NCBI RefSeq assembly: GCF_000421745.1
Contig: NZ_ATXP01000006.1
Location: forward strand, 85,256 to 149,255
Reading direction: 5' to 3'
Length of the DNA stretch: 64,000 bases
From: Nesterenkonia alba DSM 19423
GTDB taxonomy: Bacteria > Actinomycetota > Actinomycetes > Actinomycetales > Micrococcaceae
Positions 45,890-56,718 of this stretch are shown piece by piece. Under the pieces are notes generated by a model. That model was given only the letters and a program-made list of their open reading frames with translations. It did not search any database and was not told where the DNA came from. Numbering within the stretch: the first letter of the stretch is position 1; each line of letters opens with the position of its first letter. A program made the translations under genes and the position numbers.

Positions 45890-47637
45890 TTGAACGGGTC
45901 ACCATCAGCGGCCTGGGTGTCATCGAGCGGGCCGAGCTGGACCTCCACGCAGGTTTCAACGTGGTCACCGGTGAAACCGGGGCTGGTAAGACGATGGTGG
46001 TCACCGCGTTTGGTCTGCTGCTGGGGAGTCGGGCGGAGGCCTCCTCCGTCCGCCGGGGAGCGGATAAAGCCGCCGTGGACGCTGAACTCTACGTCGCCTC
46101 CGATCACCCCGCCCGGCAGCGGGCCGAAGAGGCCGGAGCGCTGCTCGGTGAGGAAGACGACGCCGAACCGTTGCTGCTGGGCCGGGCGGTCAGCGCCAAA
46201 GGGCGCAGCCGGGCCACAGTTTCTGGTCGGGCGGTTCCAGTCTCGGTGCTCGGTGAGATTGGAGCTGAGCTGGTCACCGTTCACGGGCAGAGTGACCAAC
46301 TGCGGTTACGTTCGGCTGCAGCCCAACGAGAGGCTCTCGACCGCTACGCCGGCGAAGAGCTCCGTACCGCCCTGGAGCAATACCAGCGCGACTACCAGGA
46401 ATACCAGAGTCTCTCTGCTGAGCTGAAGGAGATCACCAACCACGAGGTGGAGCGCCGTCGGGAAGCTGAGCAGCTGCACCAGGCGCTGGAGGCCATTGAC
46501 GCTGTGGACCCCCAACCCGGTGAAGCTGAAGCACTGCGGGCTGAGACACTCAAACTGGAGAACCTCGAAGCCCTGCGGGAAGCCGCCCGCACCGCCCAGG
46601 AGGCACTCACCGGAGGTGACGCCGTCGCAGCAGATACCGCCCCCAACGCCTCTGCGCTTATCGAGGCGGCCTCCAGTGCACTGACTCCCGTGGTGGATCA
46701 GGATGAGGAACTGGCCCAGACCGCCCGTCAACTCAGTGAGGTCTCCACTTTGGTCACCGATGCGGCGAACCAGCTGGGCATCTACGCTGCCAGCCTCGAT
46801 GACACCGGACCAGAACGCCTAGCCCACGTGCACTCACGCCGGGCGGAGATTGACCGGCTCACCCGGCTCTACGGTCCAGAAATCGATGATGTCCTTCACT
46901 GGGCCCACACCGCGCGTCAGCGCCTGGATACCCTGCACAGTGATAGCGAACGCATCGAGGAGCTCACCCAGCGCGTGGAGGAGCTCAGCACCCAGCTGTG
47001 GAACCAGGCTGAGGCCGTACGGCAGTTGCGCGTTCACGCCGCAGAGAAGCTCAGCAGCGCGGTGGGAGACGAGCTGACCGCCCTGGCGATGCCCAATGCG
47101 CGCCTCACCGTGGAGGTCACCCCCACTGAGGAACTCACCCGCTATGGTGCTGACACGGTGACCATGCTCTTAGCTCCCCACTCCGGGGCCGAGCCGATGC
47201 CTCTGGGCAAGGGAGCCTCTGGTGGTGAGCTCTCCCGGGTAATGCTCGCCCTGGAAGTGGTATTAGCCGAACAGCTCAGCGCTGGAACGTTCATCTTTGA
47301 TGAAGTCGACGCCGGCGTCGGCGGCCATGCTGCGGTCCAGATTGGCCGGCGGCTGGCGACCCTGGCGCAGAAGGCCCAGGTTATCTGTGTGACCCATCTT
47401 CCCCAGGTGGCCGCCTACGCCGATCAGCACATTCGGGTCCATAAAGGTGACGGTGGCTCCACAGCAGAAGGCGTCACCGTTTCCGATGTCCGGGCTCTCT
47501 CCCAGGAAGAACGGGTCGCTGAACTCGCCCGGATGCTGGCCGGCCAACAAGACTCCCAGACTGCTCGGGCCCATGCGGCAGAGCTCCTAGAGACCGCTAC
47601 AGTCGAGTTCCCCCGCAGTGGGTCGGCTGCTGACTGA
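45886..47637 (+). CDS. recN: DNA repair protein RecN
   Basis: SMC-like ATPase acting in double-strand break repair. Walker A VVTGETGAGKTMVV (~25-38), ABC signature KGASGGELSRVMLALE near 440, Walker B TFIFDEVDAGVGGHA (~470), and a final LPQVAAYADQHI H-loop. Two coiled-coil arms lie between (~160-230 and ~290-380: QRDYQEYQSLSAEL, RIEELTQRVEELSTQL). 583 residues. The start overlaps nadK and pyrG follows after 14 bases. Confidence 0.95.
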   Translation: MIERVTISGLGVIERAELDLHAGFNVVTGETGAGKTMVVTAFGLLLGSRAEASSVRRGADKAAVDAELYVASDHPARQRAEEAGALLGEEDDAEPLLLGRAVSAKGRSRATVSGRAVPVSVLGEIGAELVTVHGQSDQLRLRSAAAQREALDRYAGEELRTALEQYQRDYQEYQSLSAELKEITNHEVERRREAEQLHQALEAIDAVDPQPGEAEALRAETLKLENLEALREAARTAQEALTGGDAVAADTAPNASALIEAASSALTPVVDQDEELAQTARQLSEVSTLVTDAANQLGIYAASLDDTGPERLAHVHSRRAEIDRLTRLYGPEIDDVLHWAHTARQRLDTLHSDSERIEELTQRVEELSTQLWNQAEAVRQLRVHAAEKLSSAVGDELTALAMPNARLTVEVTPTEELTRYGADTVTMLLAPHSGAEPMPLGKGASGGELSRVMLALEVVLAEQLSAGTFIFDEVDAGVGGHAAVQIGRRLATLAQKAQVICVTHLPQVAAYADQHIRVHKGDGGSTAEGVTVSDVRALSQEERVAELARMLAGQQDSQTARAHAAELLETATVEFPRSGSAAD

Positions 47638-47645
47638 TAGGCTAG

Positions 47646-49334
<1,689 letters not shown>

Positions 49335-49354
49335 GCAGTTCTCTACGGTGACCG

Positions 49355-50314
49355 GTGAACACGGACCCGCTGCCGCAAGCGGCTGAGCAGTACCTCATCC
49401 ACCTGCGGGTAGAGCGTGGGCTGAGCGAGAACACGCTGTCGTCCTACCGTCGGGACATCATCCGCTACCTGGACTACCTCAACGCCGAAGGACTCAGCAG
49501 TCCCGGTAAGATCACCGAGTCCCGAATCGGAGACTACCTGCGGGCTCTAGCGACAGGGTCCGACGGCGGCACAGCCCTGGGGGAGACCTCTGTGGCCCGG
49601 GCCTTGGCCTCTATTCGTGGACTCCATCGGTATTGGGCTGCAGAAGGATTGACCTCCTATGACCCCGCACGTGAGGTCCAAGCGCCCAAGCTGGGCGAAA
49701 GTCTGCCTAAGGCACTCAGCGTCGATGACATCACCCGCCTGCTTGAGACTCCGAACCCGGCCACGCCGCTCGGGCTGCGAGACCGTGCCCTTCTGGAGTT
49801 TCTCTACGCCACCGGGGCACGGATTTCCGAGGCCATCGGGCTCGACGTCGACGACGTCCACCGCGCCGGGGAAGGCCCTGAGGGTCTGCTCTTGGTCCGG
49901 GTCACCGGCAAAGGCAATAAACAACGGATGGTGCCAGTGGGTAGTTACGCCCGCCAGGCGCTCAACGACTACCTCACCGCCTCCCGCCCCGCCCTGGCTG
50001 AACGGGCACAGCGTCGGCGACGTCGTCGTAGTTCCCCGGCACTGTTCCTCAACAAACTCGGCGGACGCTTATCCCGCCAGTCCGCGTGGACAGTCCTGAC
50101 CAAGACGGCAGAGCAGGCCGGAATCAGCGCGGATGTCTCCCCGCACACGCTGCGCCACAGTTGCGCAACCCATCTACTCGACGGGGGTGCTGATGTCCGT
50201 ACCGTCCAAGAACTGCTGGGACACGCGTCTGTGACGACAACGCAGATCTACACCAAAATCACCCAGCAGGGCCTCAGCGAACAGTACCGGCTGGCCCACC
50301 CGCGGGCACGGTGA
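49355..50314 (+). CDS. xerD: Tyrosine recombinase XerD
   Basis: Chromosome dimer resolution at dif with XerC. N-terminal SAM-like domain ([20 protein letters not shown]), then catalytic residues in order: Arg in [12 protein letters not shown], Lys in [14 protein letters not shown], His-Arg in [10 protein letters not shown], His in LLGHASV and the Tyr nucleophile in TTQIYTKIT. 319 residues, GTG start. The full catalytic set is present, so it is active in principle. The convergent prpC starts a different transcription unit 39 bases downstream. Confidence 0.95.
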   Translation: MNTDPLPQAAEQYLIHLRVERGLSENTLSSYRRDIIRYLDYLNAEGLSSPGKITESRIGDYLRALATGSDGGTALGETSVARALASIRGLHRYWAAEGLTSYDPAREVQAPKLGESLPKALSVDDITRLLETPNPATPLGLRDRALLEFLYATGARISEAIGLDVDDVHRAGEGPEGLLLVRVTGKGNKQRMVPVGSYARQALNDYLTASRPALAERAQRRRRRRSSPALFLNKLGGRLSRQSAWTVLTKTAEQAGISADVSPHTLRHSCATHLLDGGADVRTVQELLGHASVTTTQIYTKITQQGLSEQYRLAHPRAR

Positions 50315-50353
50315 GCCCGTTGAGTGCCGCCACGCCTGGTACGAGGTGCTCCT

Positions 50354-51493
50354 TTACGGCAGCTGGCGTTCCGCAGGCCCGCTGTAGGCGCTCAGCGGCC
50401 GGATCAGGGAGTTCTCCGCCCGCTGTTCCATGATGTGGGCGGTCCAGCCGGTGATCCGTGAGGCGATAAACAGTGGGGTGAACATCTCAGTGTCAAAGCC
50501 CATGAGGTGATACGTGGGACCGGCCGGGTAATCCAGGTTCGGTTTAATCCCCTTGGCCTGATCCATGGCCTGCTCGAGGCCGTCGTAAAGACCTAAAAGT
50601 TCATCCCGACCGTAGTAGTCGATCATCCGGTCCAGGGCGGCTTTCATCGTCGGGACCCGGGAGTCACCGTTCTTATAGACCCGGTGACCGAAGCCCATCA
50701 CCCGGCGTTTGGCGGTCAAGGCCTCATCCATCCAGGCCTTCGCCCGAGCCGCAGCCTGTTCGCGACTCTCCTCAGCGCGGATCCCGATCTCATCAAAGGT
50801 GTGCATCACCGCCTCATTGGCACCACCATGCAGAGGGCCCTTCAGCGCGCCAATAGCTGCGGTGACCGCCGAGTGCAGATCCGAGAGGGTAGAGGTCACC
50901 ACCCGGGCGGTGAAGGTGGAGGCGTTAAAGGAGTGCTCGGCGTAGAGCACCATGGAGACCCGGAAGGCATCGACCACCTCTTCAGCCGGCTCCTCTCCGA
51001 AGGTCATCCACAGGAAATTCTGGGAGTAGTCGAGATCATCCCGTGGTTCCACCGGTTCCTGTCCGCGACGACGTCGCTGATCGTAGGCCACCACCGCGGG
51101 GAACGCGGCGAAGAGCCGCTGGGCTTTGGCCAGCTCAGCCTGAGGTGAGGAATCTTCGGCATCGGGGTCGCAGGCGCCCAGCACCGAGACCGCCGTGCGG
51201 CCAACATCCATCGGGTGACAGTCCACCGGCAACAGGTCGATCGCAGAACGCACCTGCGGCATCAGCCGGCGGTGCGCCCGCTCGAACGCCATGAATTCGG
51301 ACCGTTGAGCCTCAGTGGGCAGTTCCCCACTCCACAACAGCAGCGCCACATCCTCAAAGCTCAACTGCGCGGCGAGTTGCTGGACCGGATAGCCCCGGTA
51401 GAGCAAGGAGTTGGTCTCCGGATTCACCTTGGAGATAGCCGTGTGGTCAGCGACCACTCCAGCCAGTCCCTTATGGACGGTTTGCTCAGACAT
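50354..51493 (-). CDS. prpC: 2-Methylcitrate synthase
   Basis: Condenses propionyl-CoA with oxaloacetate, first step of the methylcitrate cycle. Citrate-synthase family residues: LHGGANEAVMHT, GFGHRVYKNGDSRVPTM (catalytic His region) and PTYHLMGFDTEMFTPLF. 379 residues, matching the short 2-methylcitrate/citrate synthases. ATG 51493 has GGAGAC seven bases upstream; the open frame begins at 51553 but those codons look non-coding. Last gene of prpD-prpB-prpC. Confidence 0.93.
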   Translation of the reverse strand: MSEQTVHKGLAGVVADHTAISKVNPETNSLLYRGYPVQQLAAQLSFEDVALLLWSGELPTEAQRSEFMAFERAHRRLMPQVRSAIDLLPVDCHPMDVGRTAVSVLGACDPDAEDSSPQAELAKAQRLFAAFPAVVAYDQRRRRGQEPVEPRDDLDYSQNFLWMTFGEEPAEEVVDAFRVSMVLYAEHSFNASTFTARVVTSTLSDLHSAVTAAIGALKGPLHGGANEAVMHTFDEIGIRAEESREQAAARAKAWMDEALTAKRRVMGFGHRVYKNGDSRVPTMKAALDRMIDYYGRDELLGLYDGLEQAMDQAKGIKPNLDYPAGPTYHLMGFDTEMFTPLFIASRITGWTAHIMEQRAENSLIRPLSAYSGPAERQLP

Positions 51494-51577
51494 CCTTGTC
51501 TCCTTCGCTTGTTGAGTCCGAGTCACGGACCAGATCACCTCTGGTCGGATCACCCGAATGGGATCTCGCTGGTGAGA

Positions 51578-52492
51578 TCATCGGGAGGCTTGTTCACCGG
51601 GGACATCGAAGTCGAAAATCCCGGTATCGAAACGGCTGTAGCCTTCGTAGTCGACCAGCTCGTAGAGCCGGGCACGCGTCATCATCTGCTCCACGGCGCG
51701 CTGCTGCGTACCATCAGCGGCGAGGACATCGAGGGTGCGTTCCACCGCCCCCATCGCCGCCCGCAAGGAGGTGACCGGGTAGATGATCAACGCCACCCCT
51801 GCCGCAGCAAGCTGATCCCGGGTGAAGAGCGCTGATTTGCCGAACTCGGTCATATTGGCCAGCACCGGCACATCAACTGCCCGGCATACCGCCTCAAATT
51901 CAGCGAGGTCTTGCATGGCTTCCGGGAAAATCGCATCCGCCCCGGCGGCGACGAGAGCTTGGGCCCGGTCGATCGCGGCAGCCAGCCCCTCTGCGGCACG
52001 GATGTCCGTGCGAGCCATAATGAGGAAGTTCTCATCCCGGCGTGCTTCCGCGGCAGCTTTGATCCGCTGGGTGGCCGTCTGGGTATCCACTGTGGCTTTG
52101 CCGTCCAGGTGGCCGCAGCGTTTGGGATTGACCTGGTCTTCGATGTGGCAGCCGGCCAGTCCTGCATTCTCCAGCTCGTGGATCGTGCGGGCCACATTCA
52201 TCGGTTCCCCGAACCCGGTGTCAGCATCCACAATGGTCGGTAAGTCGCTCATCCGTGCGATCTGCCCAGCACGGGTGGCCACCTCCGTGAGAGTCGTCAG
52301 ACCGATATCCGGTAGACCCAACTCATTGGCCAGCACCGCCCCGGAGACGTATAGCCCGTCGAAGCCTTTCTGCTGAATCAATGGTGCCGAGAGCGGGGTG
52401 AAGGTGCCGGGGAACTGACGTGCCGCTCCGGGAGTGAGGATCTCACGCAAGTGGGCCCGTTTGGCCTCCGGTGTGGTCTTCGCATAAAGCAT
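51578..52492 (-). CDS. prpB: 2-Methylisocitrate lyase
   Basis: Splits 2-methylisocitrate into pyruvate and succinate. The catalytic loop PKRCGHLDGK (Cys near residue 124) and metal-binding DADTGFGEPMN are visible, along with AEYRDENF-like surroundings of the ICL fold (IMARTDIRAAEGL). 304 residues. Its ATG directly abuts the prpD stop, so the two are translationally coupled. Confidence 0.95.
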   Translation of the reverse strand: MLYAKTTPEAKRAHLREILTPGAARQFPGTFTPLSAPLIQQKGFDGLYVSGAVLANELGLPDIGLTTLTEVATRAGQIARMSDLPTIVDADTGFGEPMNVARTIHELENAGLAGCHIEDQVNPKRCGHLDGKATVDTQTATQRIKAAAEARRDENFLIMARTDIRAAEGLAAAIDRAQALVAAGADAIFPEAMQDLAEFEAVCRAVDVPVLANMTEFGKSALFTRDQLAAAGVALIIYPVTSLRAAMGAVERTLDVLAADGTQQRAVEQMMTRARLYELVDYEGYSRFDTGIFDFDVPGEQASR

Positions 52493-54010
52493 TCAGAACA
52501 GTCCCTTCGGGGTGACAGAGAGGTCGACGACGCCGTCTGCAGCCTGAATATTCAATCCCACCAGTTCGTCTGCACTGAGCTGGGGCAGTTGCTGCACTGT
52601 GGTGAGGAAACGGTTGATTTCGGCGTCGTCGACGATCCCTTCAGCCAGGGTGCGGAACTTCTCGATGTACTGCCGGCGGGCGAAAGGCCGAGCTCCCAAA
52701 GGGTGGGCATCGGCCACGGCGATCTCATCGGTGATGACAGTGCCGTTGGTCAGGATGATCTCCACGGCTCCGCCGAACGCCTTCTCGGAGATGTCCAGCG
52801 AATGGTAGCGGCGCGTCCACTCCGGGTCTTCTGCAGTGGTGACTTTCTGCCACAGAGCCACTGTGTCTTCCCGTCCGGCACGTTCTGGGGCGTAGGAGTG
52901 CACGTGATGCCATGTCCCGTCTTGCAGAGCCACTGTGAAGATGTAGGGGATCGAGTGGTCAAGAGTCTCCCGTGAGGCGGAGGGGTCGTATTTCTGGGGG
53001 TCATTGGCCCCCGAACCGATCACGTAGTGGGTGTGGTGACTGGTGCGGATGACCACCGAGTCCACATTCGCCGGGTCGGTGACTTCCGGGTGCTCACGGT
53101 GCAGTTTCCGGGCCAGGTCGATCCAGGCCTGGGCCTGGTACTCCGCGGAGTGCTCCTTCGTATAGGTGTCCAGGATGGCCCGCTTTGGTTCCCCGGGGGA
53201 CGGCAGCGGCACGGTGTACTCGGCATCGGGCCCGTCGAGAATCCAGGCGATGACTCCGTCCTCACCCTCATAGATGGGCACCGGGGAGGTCTGACCACGC
53301 ATGGCTCGGTCCACCGCTTCCACGGCCATCTTCCCGGCAAAGGCCGGGGCGTGAGCCTTCCAGGTGGAAATTTCCCCTTTTCGGGATTGGCGGGTCGCGG
53401 TGGTGGTGTGCAGCGCCTGCCCAATGGCTTGGAAGATGGTCTCTGTCTGCAAGCCCAGTAGGGTGCCGATGCCGGCGGCCGCGGAGGGACCCAGATGGGC
53501 GACGTGGTCGATCTTGTGCTTGTGGAGGCAGATCCCCTTGACCAAGTTCACCTGGATCTCATAGCCGGTGGCGATCCCGCGCACCACGTCTGCTCCGGAT
53601 CGCCCGGTGTGCTCAGCGACGGCCAGGATCGCAGGGATGTTGTCCCCCGGGTGGGAGTAGTCAGCAGCTAAGAATGTGTCGTGGAAGTCGAGTTCACGCA
53701 CTGCCACCCCGTTGGCCCAGGCCGCCCATTCGGGGGAGGTTTTCTCGTCAACCCCGAACAGCGAGGCTCCCGTCCCCCCGGCAGAGACCCGGTGGGCTAG
53801 GGCTTGTCCCCGTGCGGAGACGATCGGTGCCCGGGTCAATGAGGCCACGGCGACCGCAGCATTGTCGATGACCCGGTTGATGACCATCTCGGTGACGTCG
53901 TCGTCGACGGGGACCGGATCAACGGCCACCTGAGCGATCTTATAGGCCAGTTGGTCGTCCCGGGCGAGGTTCGCCGAACTCGGGTGGACCCGTACAGTGT
54001 GCTCGATCAT
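52493..54010 (-). CDS. prpD: 2-Methylcitrate dehydratase
   Basis: Dehydrates 2-methylcitrate to 2-methyl-cis-aconitate. MmgE/PrpD landmarks in order: [42 protein letters not shown] (~125), [38 protein letters not shown] (~230). The start is uncertain: ATG 54010 gives the N-terminus typical of this family ([11 protein letters not shown]), 505 residues, while ATG 54070 has the better Shine-Dalgarno (AGGGAG at seven bases) and adds 20 residues. First gene of the prp operon; parA is divergent. Confidence 0.93.
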   Translation of the reverse strand: MIEHTVRVHPSSANLARDDQLAYKIAQVAVDPVPVDDDVTEMVINRVIDNAAVAVASLTRAPIVSARGQALAHRVSAGGTGASLFGVDEKTSPEWAAWANGVAVRELDFHDTFLAADYSHPGDNIPAILAVAEHTGRSGADVVRGIATGYEIQVNLVKGICLHKHKIDHVAHLGPSAAAGIGTLLGLQTETIFQAIGQALHTTTATRQSRKGEISTWKAHAPAFAGKMAVEAVDRAMRGQTSPVPIYEGEDGVIAWILDGPDAEYTVPLPSPGEPKRAILDTYTKEHSAEYQAQAWIDLARKLHREHPEVTDPANVDSVVIRTSHHTHYVIGSGANDPQKYDPSASRETLDHSIPYIFTVALQDGTWHHVHSYAPERAGREDTVALWQKVTTAEDPEWTRRYHSLDISEKAFGGAVEIILTNGTVITDEIAVADAHPLGARPFARRQYIEKFRTLAEGIVDDAEINRFLTTVQQLPQLSADELVGLNIQAADGVVDLSVTPKGLF

Positions 54011-54123
54011 CCGGTGTCTTGCCCTCTCAGGTTGCTGGTCTTCAGTGCGAAAGCCTGTGATGCGTAACATACTCGTGCTCCCTGGTGACTCGGTGCAAGG
54101 GCCGTTGTTGATCCCGGGGGCAG

Positions 54124-54151
54124 TTGCCCGTCACATCACACGGGGTAATCT
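54124..54151 (+). promoter_or_regulatory. Candidate parA promoter
   Basis: TTGCCC (54124-54129) and TAATCT (54146-54151) are 16 bases apart, about 55 bases before the parA start. A GGGCA-GT-TGCCC palindrome (54118-54129) overlaps the -35 and also faces the divergent prpD. Confidence 0.4.
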
Positions 54152-54206
54152 GGTCGGGTCAGTGACCACGACCGGCCCGCTGGGGCGACCCGTCAGGAGT
54201 ACCACG

Positions 54207-55091
54207 TTGAGTTCCGAGCCGAGAGAGCTATTCACCGTCGACGGTGACGCGATCATCGGCCCCACCGGACAGCCCAAGCACGATTTCCCTGAACCCTCGG
54301 TGCTGGATGCTCACGGTCCGGCCCGGGTCATCGCCGTAGTGAACCAGAAGGGTGGGGTGGGGAAAACCACCTCGGCCATCAACCTGGGGGCTGCGCTGGC
54401 CGAGTACGGTCGGCGGGTGCTCATGGTCGACTTCGATCCCCAGGGTGCCCTCTCGGCCGGTCTAGGGGCCAACCCGCACGAGATCGACACCAGCGTGTAC
54501 AACGTGCTCATGGAGAAGGGAGTCTCCGCCCGGGACGCCCTGATGAACACGCACATTCCAGACCTGGACTTACTGCCGGCCAATATCGACCTCTCGGCTG
54601 CGGAGGTCCAGCTGGTCACCGAAGTCGGACGCGAGCAAGTCCTGGAACGGGCACTCCGCGAGGTCCGCGATGACTACGACGTCATCATCATCGACTGCCA
54701 GCCCTCCCTGGGTCTGTTGACCGTCAACGCACTGACCGCCGCTCACGGAGTGATTATCCCGCTGGTGGCTGAGTTCTTCGCTCTGCGTGCGGTCGCCCTG
54801 CTGAAGGAGACCATCGAGAAGGTTCAGGACCGGATCAATCCGGATTTGGAGATCGACGGCGTCCTGGTCACCATGGTCGATCTGCGCACCACCCACGCCA
54901 AGGAAGTCATCGCCCGGATTGTGGAGGCCTTCGGGGAGAAGGTCTTTGAAACGGTCATTAAACGCTCGGTGAAGTTCCCCGATGCCACCGTGGCAGCTGA
55001 ACCGATCACCAGCTACGCGCAGAAACACGACGGCGCGAAGGCCTATCGGCAACTGGCCCGTGAACTCATCTCCCGGGGAGCCTCCCCGTGA
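54207..55091 (+). CDS. ParA-family ATPase linked to scpAB
   Basis: Deviant-Walker-A ATPase of the ParA/Soj type. Motifs: KGGVGKTTSAINLG (P-loop, ~49), VDFDPQGALSAGLG (~80) and IIIDCQPSLGLLT (~155). 294 residues from TTG 54207, which has AGGAG eight bases upstream and gives a start like other actinobacterial homologues; the frame is open upstream into the promoter area. No parB follows, and the gene instead precedes scpA, a placement seen widely in actinobacteria. Probably acts in chromosome organisation with the condensin proteins, not as the ori-proximal ParA. Confidence 0.93.
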   Translation: MSSEPRELFTVDGDAIIGPTGQPKHDFPEPSVLDAHGPARVIAVVNQKGGVGKTTSAINLGAALAEYGRRVLMVDFDPQGALSAGLGANPHEIDTSVYNVLMEKGVSARDALMNTHIPDLDLLPANIDLSAAEVQLVTEVGREQVLERALREVRDDYDVIIIDCQPSLGLLTVNALTAAHGVIIPLVAEFFALRAVALLKETIEKVQDRINPDLEIDGVLVTMVDLRTTHAKEVIARIVEAFGEKVFETVIKRSVKFPDATVAAEPITSYAQKHDGAKAYRQLARELISRGASP

Positions 55092-55882
55092 CCTCGACTG
55101 TCATGGAGGCCGCTGGAGAGGACCTGGAACAGGTCTCAGGCTTTACCGTCAGCCTGGAAGAATTCTCCGGGCCCTTTGACCTGCTACTGAGCCTCATCGC
55201 CAAACGGCAACTCGATGTCACCAAAGTGGCGCTGGCCGAAGTCACCGACGAGTTCCTCGCCTATGTGCGCACCCTGGACAGCCGACGGGCGCTGGATGAG
55301 TCCAGCAGCTTTGTCTTTGTGGCCGCCACACTGCTGGATATGAAAATCGTTGAACTGCTGCCCGGAGCCACCCCGGAATCTGAGGAAGACCTCGCGGCCT
55401 TGGAAGCCCGGGATCTGCTCTTTGCTCGGCTGCTTCAGTACCGAGCGTTTAAGCAGATCGCCGATCAACTGCGGGCCGGTTTTGAGCAGAATCTGGGCCG
55501 GTTTCCGCGGCGGCCCGGGGAGCATCCGGACCTGATGGGGCTTTTACCGGAGTTGAGCTGGAACACCACGGTCGAGGACATCCGGCAGTTGGCTGAACGG
55601 GCTTTTGCTCGCAAGGAATTCGAGCCCGATGACGTCCGTTTGGACCATCTCCACGCTCACGTTGATGCTCTCGCTGAGCGGGAGGCCATGGCAGCTCAGT
55701 TGCGGCGCACCGGGCAGAGCCGGTTTAGCGATCTCATCGCCGATGCGGAGACCACGTTGATCGTCGTCGTGCGCTTTTTGGGACTGCTTGAGTTGTTCCG
55801 TGACCGGGCCGTGGAGTTCGATCAACCGGAGCCGCTGGCCGAGTTGACCATCAGTTGGGTGGGGGAGACGGCGTCGGCATGA
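55088..55882 (+). CDS. scpA: Condensin subunit ScpA
   Basis: Kleisin subunit that bridges SMC heads. Start overlaps parA (GTGA). N-terminal helical region SLEEFSGPFDLLLSLIAKRQLDV (in part), a helical core, and the C-terminal winged-helix region ending around FLGLLELFRDRAVEFDQPEPLAEL. 264 residues. Overlaps scpB by four bases. Confidence 0.94.
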   Translation: MTSTVMEAAGEDLEQVSGFTVSLEEFSGPFDLLLSLIAKRQLDVTKVALAEVTDEFLAYVRTLDSRRALDESSSFVFVAATLLDMKIVELLPGATPESEEDLAALEARDLLFARLLQYRAFKQIADQLRAGFEQNLGRFPRRPGEHPDLMGLLPELSWNTTVEDIRQLAERAFARKEFEPDDVRLDHLHAHVDALAEREAMAAQLRRTGQSRFSDLIADAETTLIVVVRFLGLLELFRDRAVEFDQPEPLAELTISWVGETASA

Positions 55883-56571
55883 CGGAGGAACCCCGCGCAG
55901 CGGCTGAGGATTCACAACCGGCACCCACCCCGGCCCCGGCTCTGGAAGAGGCACAGGGGACCCACCTGGTAGCGCATGAGGACTATCTGGCCGCGGTGGA
56001 GGCGGTGCTCATGGTGGCCGAGGAACCCGTCACCCCGGCCGAGCTTGCCGCTGCGGTGAACCTACCGGTCCACCAAGTCCAGGCTCTGCTGGACGAACTA
56101 CGGGCCGAGGCCGACGGCACACCCCTGGACTGGCCGGGGGAGCAGGACACTGCCCGTGCACCGAGGCGCCAACGCGGCTATGAGCTGCGCGAAGTCGCCG
56201 GTGGCTGGCGGTTCTATTCGCGCTCCCGGTACGCCGAGCAGGTTTCTGCTTTCGTGTTGGGCGGCCAGACCACCCGGCTCTCCCAGGCAGCCTTGGAAAC
56301 CTTGGCTGTCATCGCCTACCGGCAACCGGTGACCCGGTCTGCGGTCGCAGCGATCCGGGGGGTCAACGTCGACTCGGTGGTTCGGACGCTGGTCACCCGG
56401 GGGTTACTGGACACCGCTGGAACGGACCCAGTCACCGGGGCGACGCTGTACGTCACCACCGCGGAGTTCTTAGAACGCCTGGGCCTGGATTCCATTGATG
56501 AGTTGCCTCACCTCAGCCCCCACCTGCCGGGGGTCGAGGATCTTGATGAGATCAACGACGCCGCCCCCTAG
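55879..56571 (+). CDS. scpB: Condensin subunit ScpB
   Basis: Winged-helix dimer that binds the ScpA middle region. ATG 55879 overlaps the scpA stop and has GGGGAGA ten bases upstream. Landmarks: YLAAVEAVLMVAEEPVTPAELA, RGYELREVAGGWRFYSRSRY and LSQAALETLAVIAYRQPVTRSAVAAIRG (in parts), the ScpB core. The N-terminal ~40 residues are Ala/Pro/Glu-rich and variable. 230 residues. Confidence 0.94.
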   Translation: MTEEPRAAAEDSQPAPTPAPALEEAQGTHLVAHEDYLAAVEAVLMVAEEPVTPAELAAAVNLPVHQVQALLDELRAEADGTPLDWPGEQDTARAPRRQRGYELREVAGGWRFYSRSRYAEQVSAFVLGGQTTRLSQAALETLAVIAYRQPVTRSAVAAIRGVNVDSVVRTLVTRGLLDTAGTDPVTGATLYVTTAEFLERLGLDSIDELPHLSPHLPGVEDLDEINDAAP

Positions 56572-56620
56572 GCTTTTCCACGCCACCTCACCTCATACGC
56601 ACCCTCCCTCGAGCCGGTCA

Positions 56621-56635
56621 CACCCCTCAGGGGTG
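56621..56635 (+). terminator. Hairpin after scpB
   Basis: CACCCC (56621-56626) pairs perfectly with GGGGTG (56630-56635) around TCA. Likely end of parA-scpA-scpB; rluB then has its own -10 element. Confidence 0.5.
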
Positions 56636-56705
56636 AGGCTGCGATGTGCCGGTGCGCTGATCGCTGTGAGAGCACAGGCGTCTGAAGTGACCTCAGCCGA
56701 GTCGG

Positions 56706-56711
56706 TAGGAT
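56706..56711 (+). promoter_or_regulatory. -10 element of a probable leaderless rluB promoter
   Basis: TAGGAT lies seven bases before the ATG at 56719. Confidence 0.5.
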
Positions 56712-56718
56712 AGTCGGC

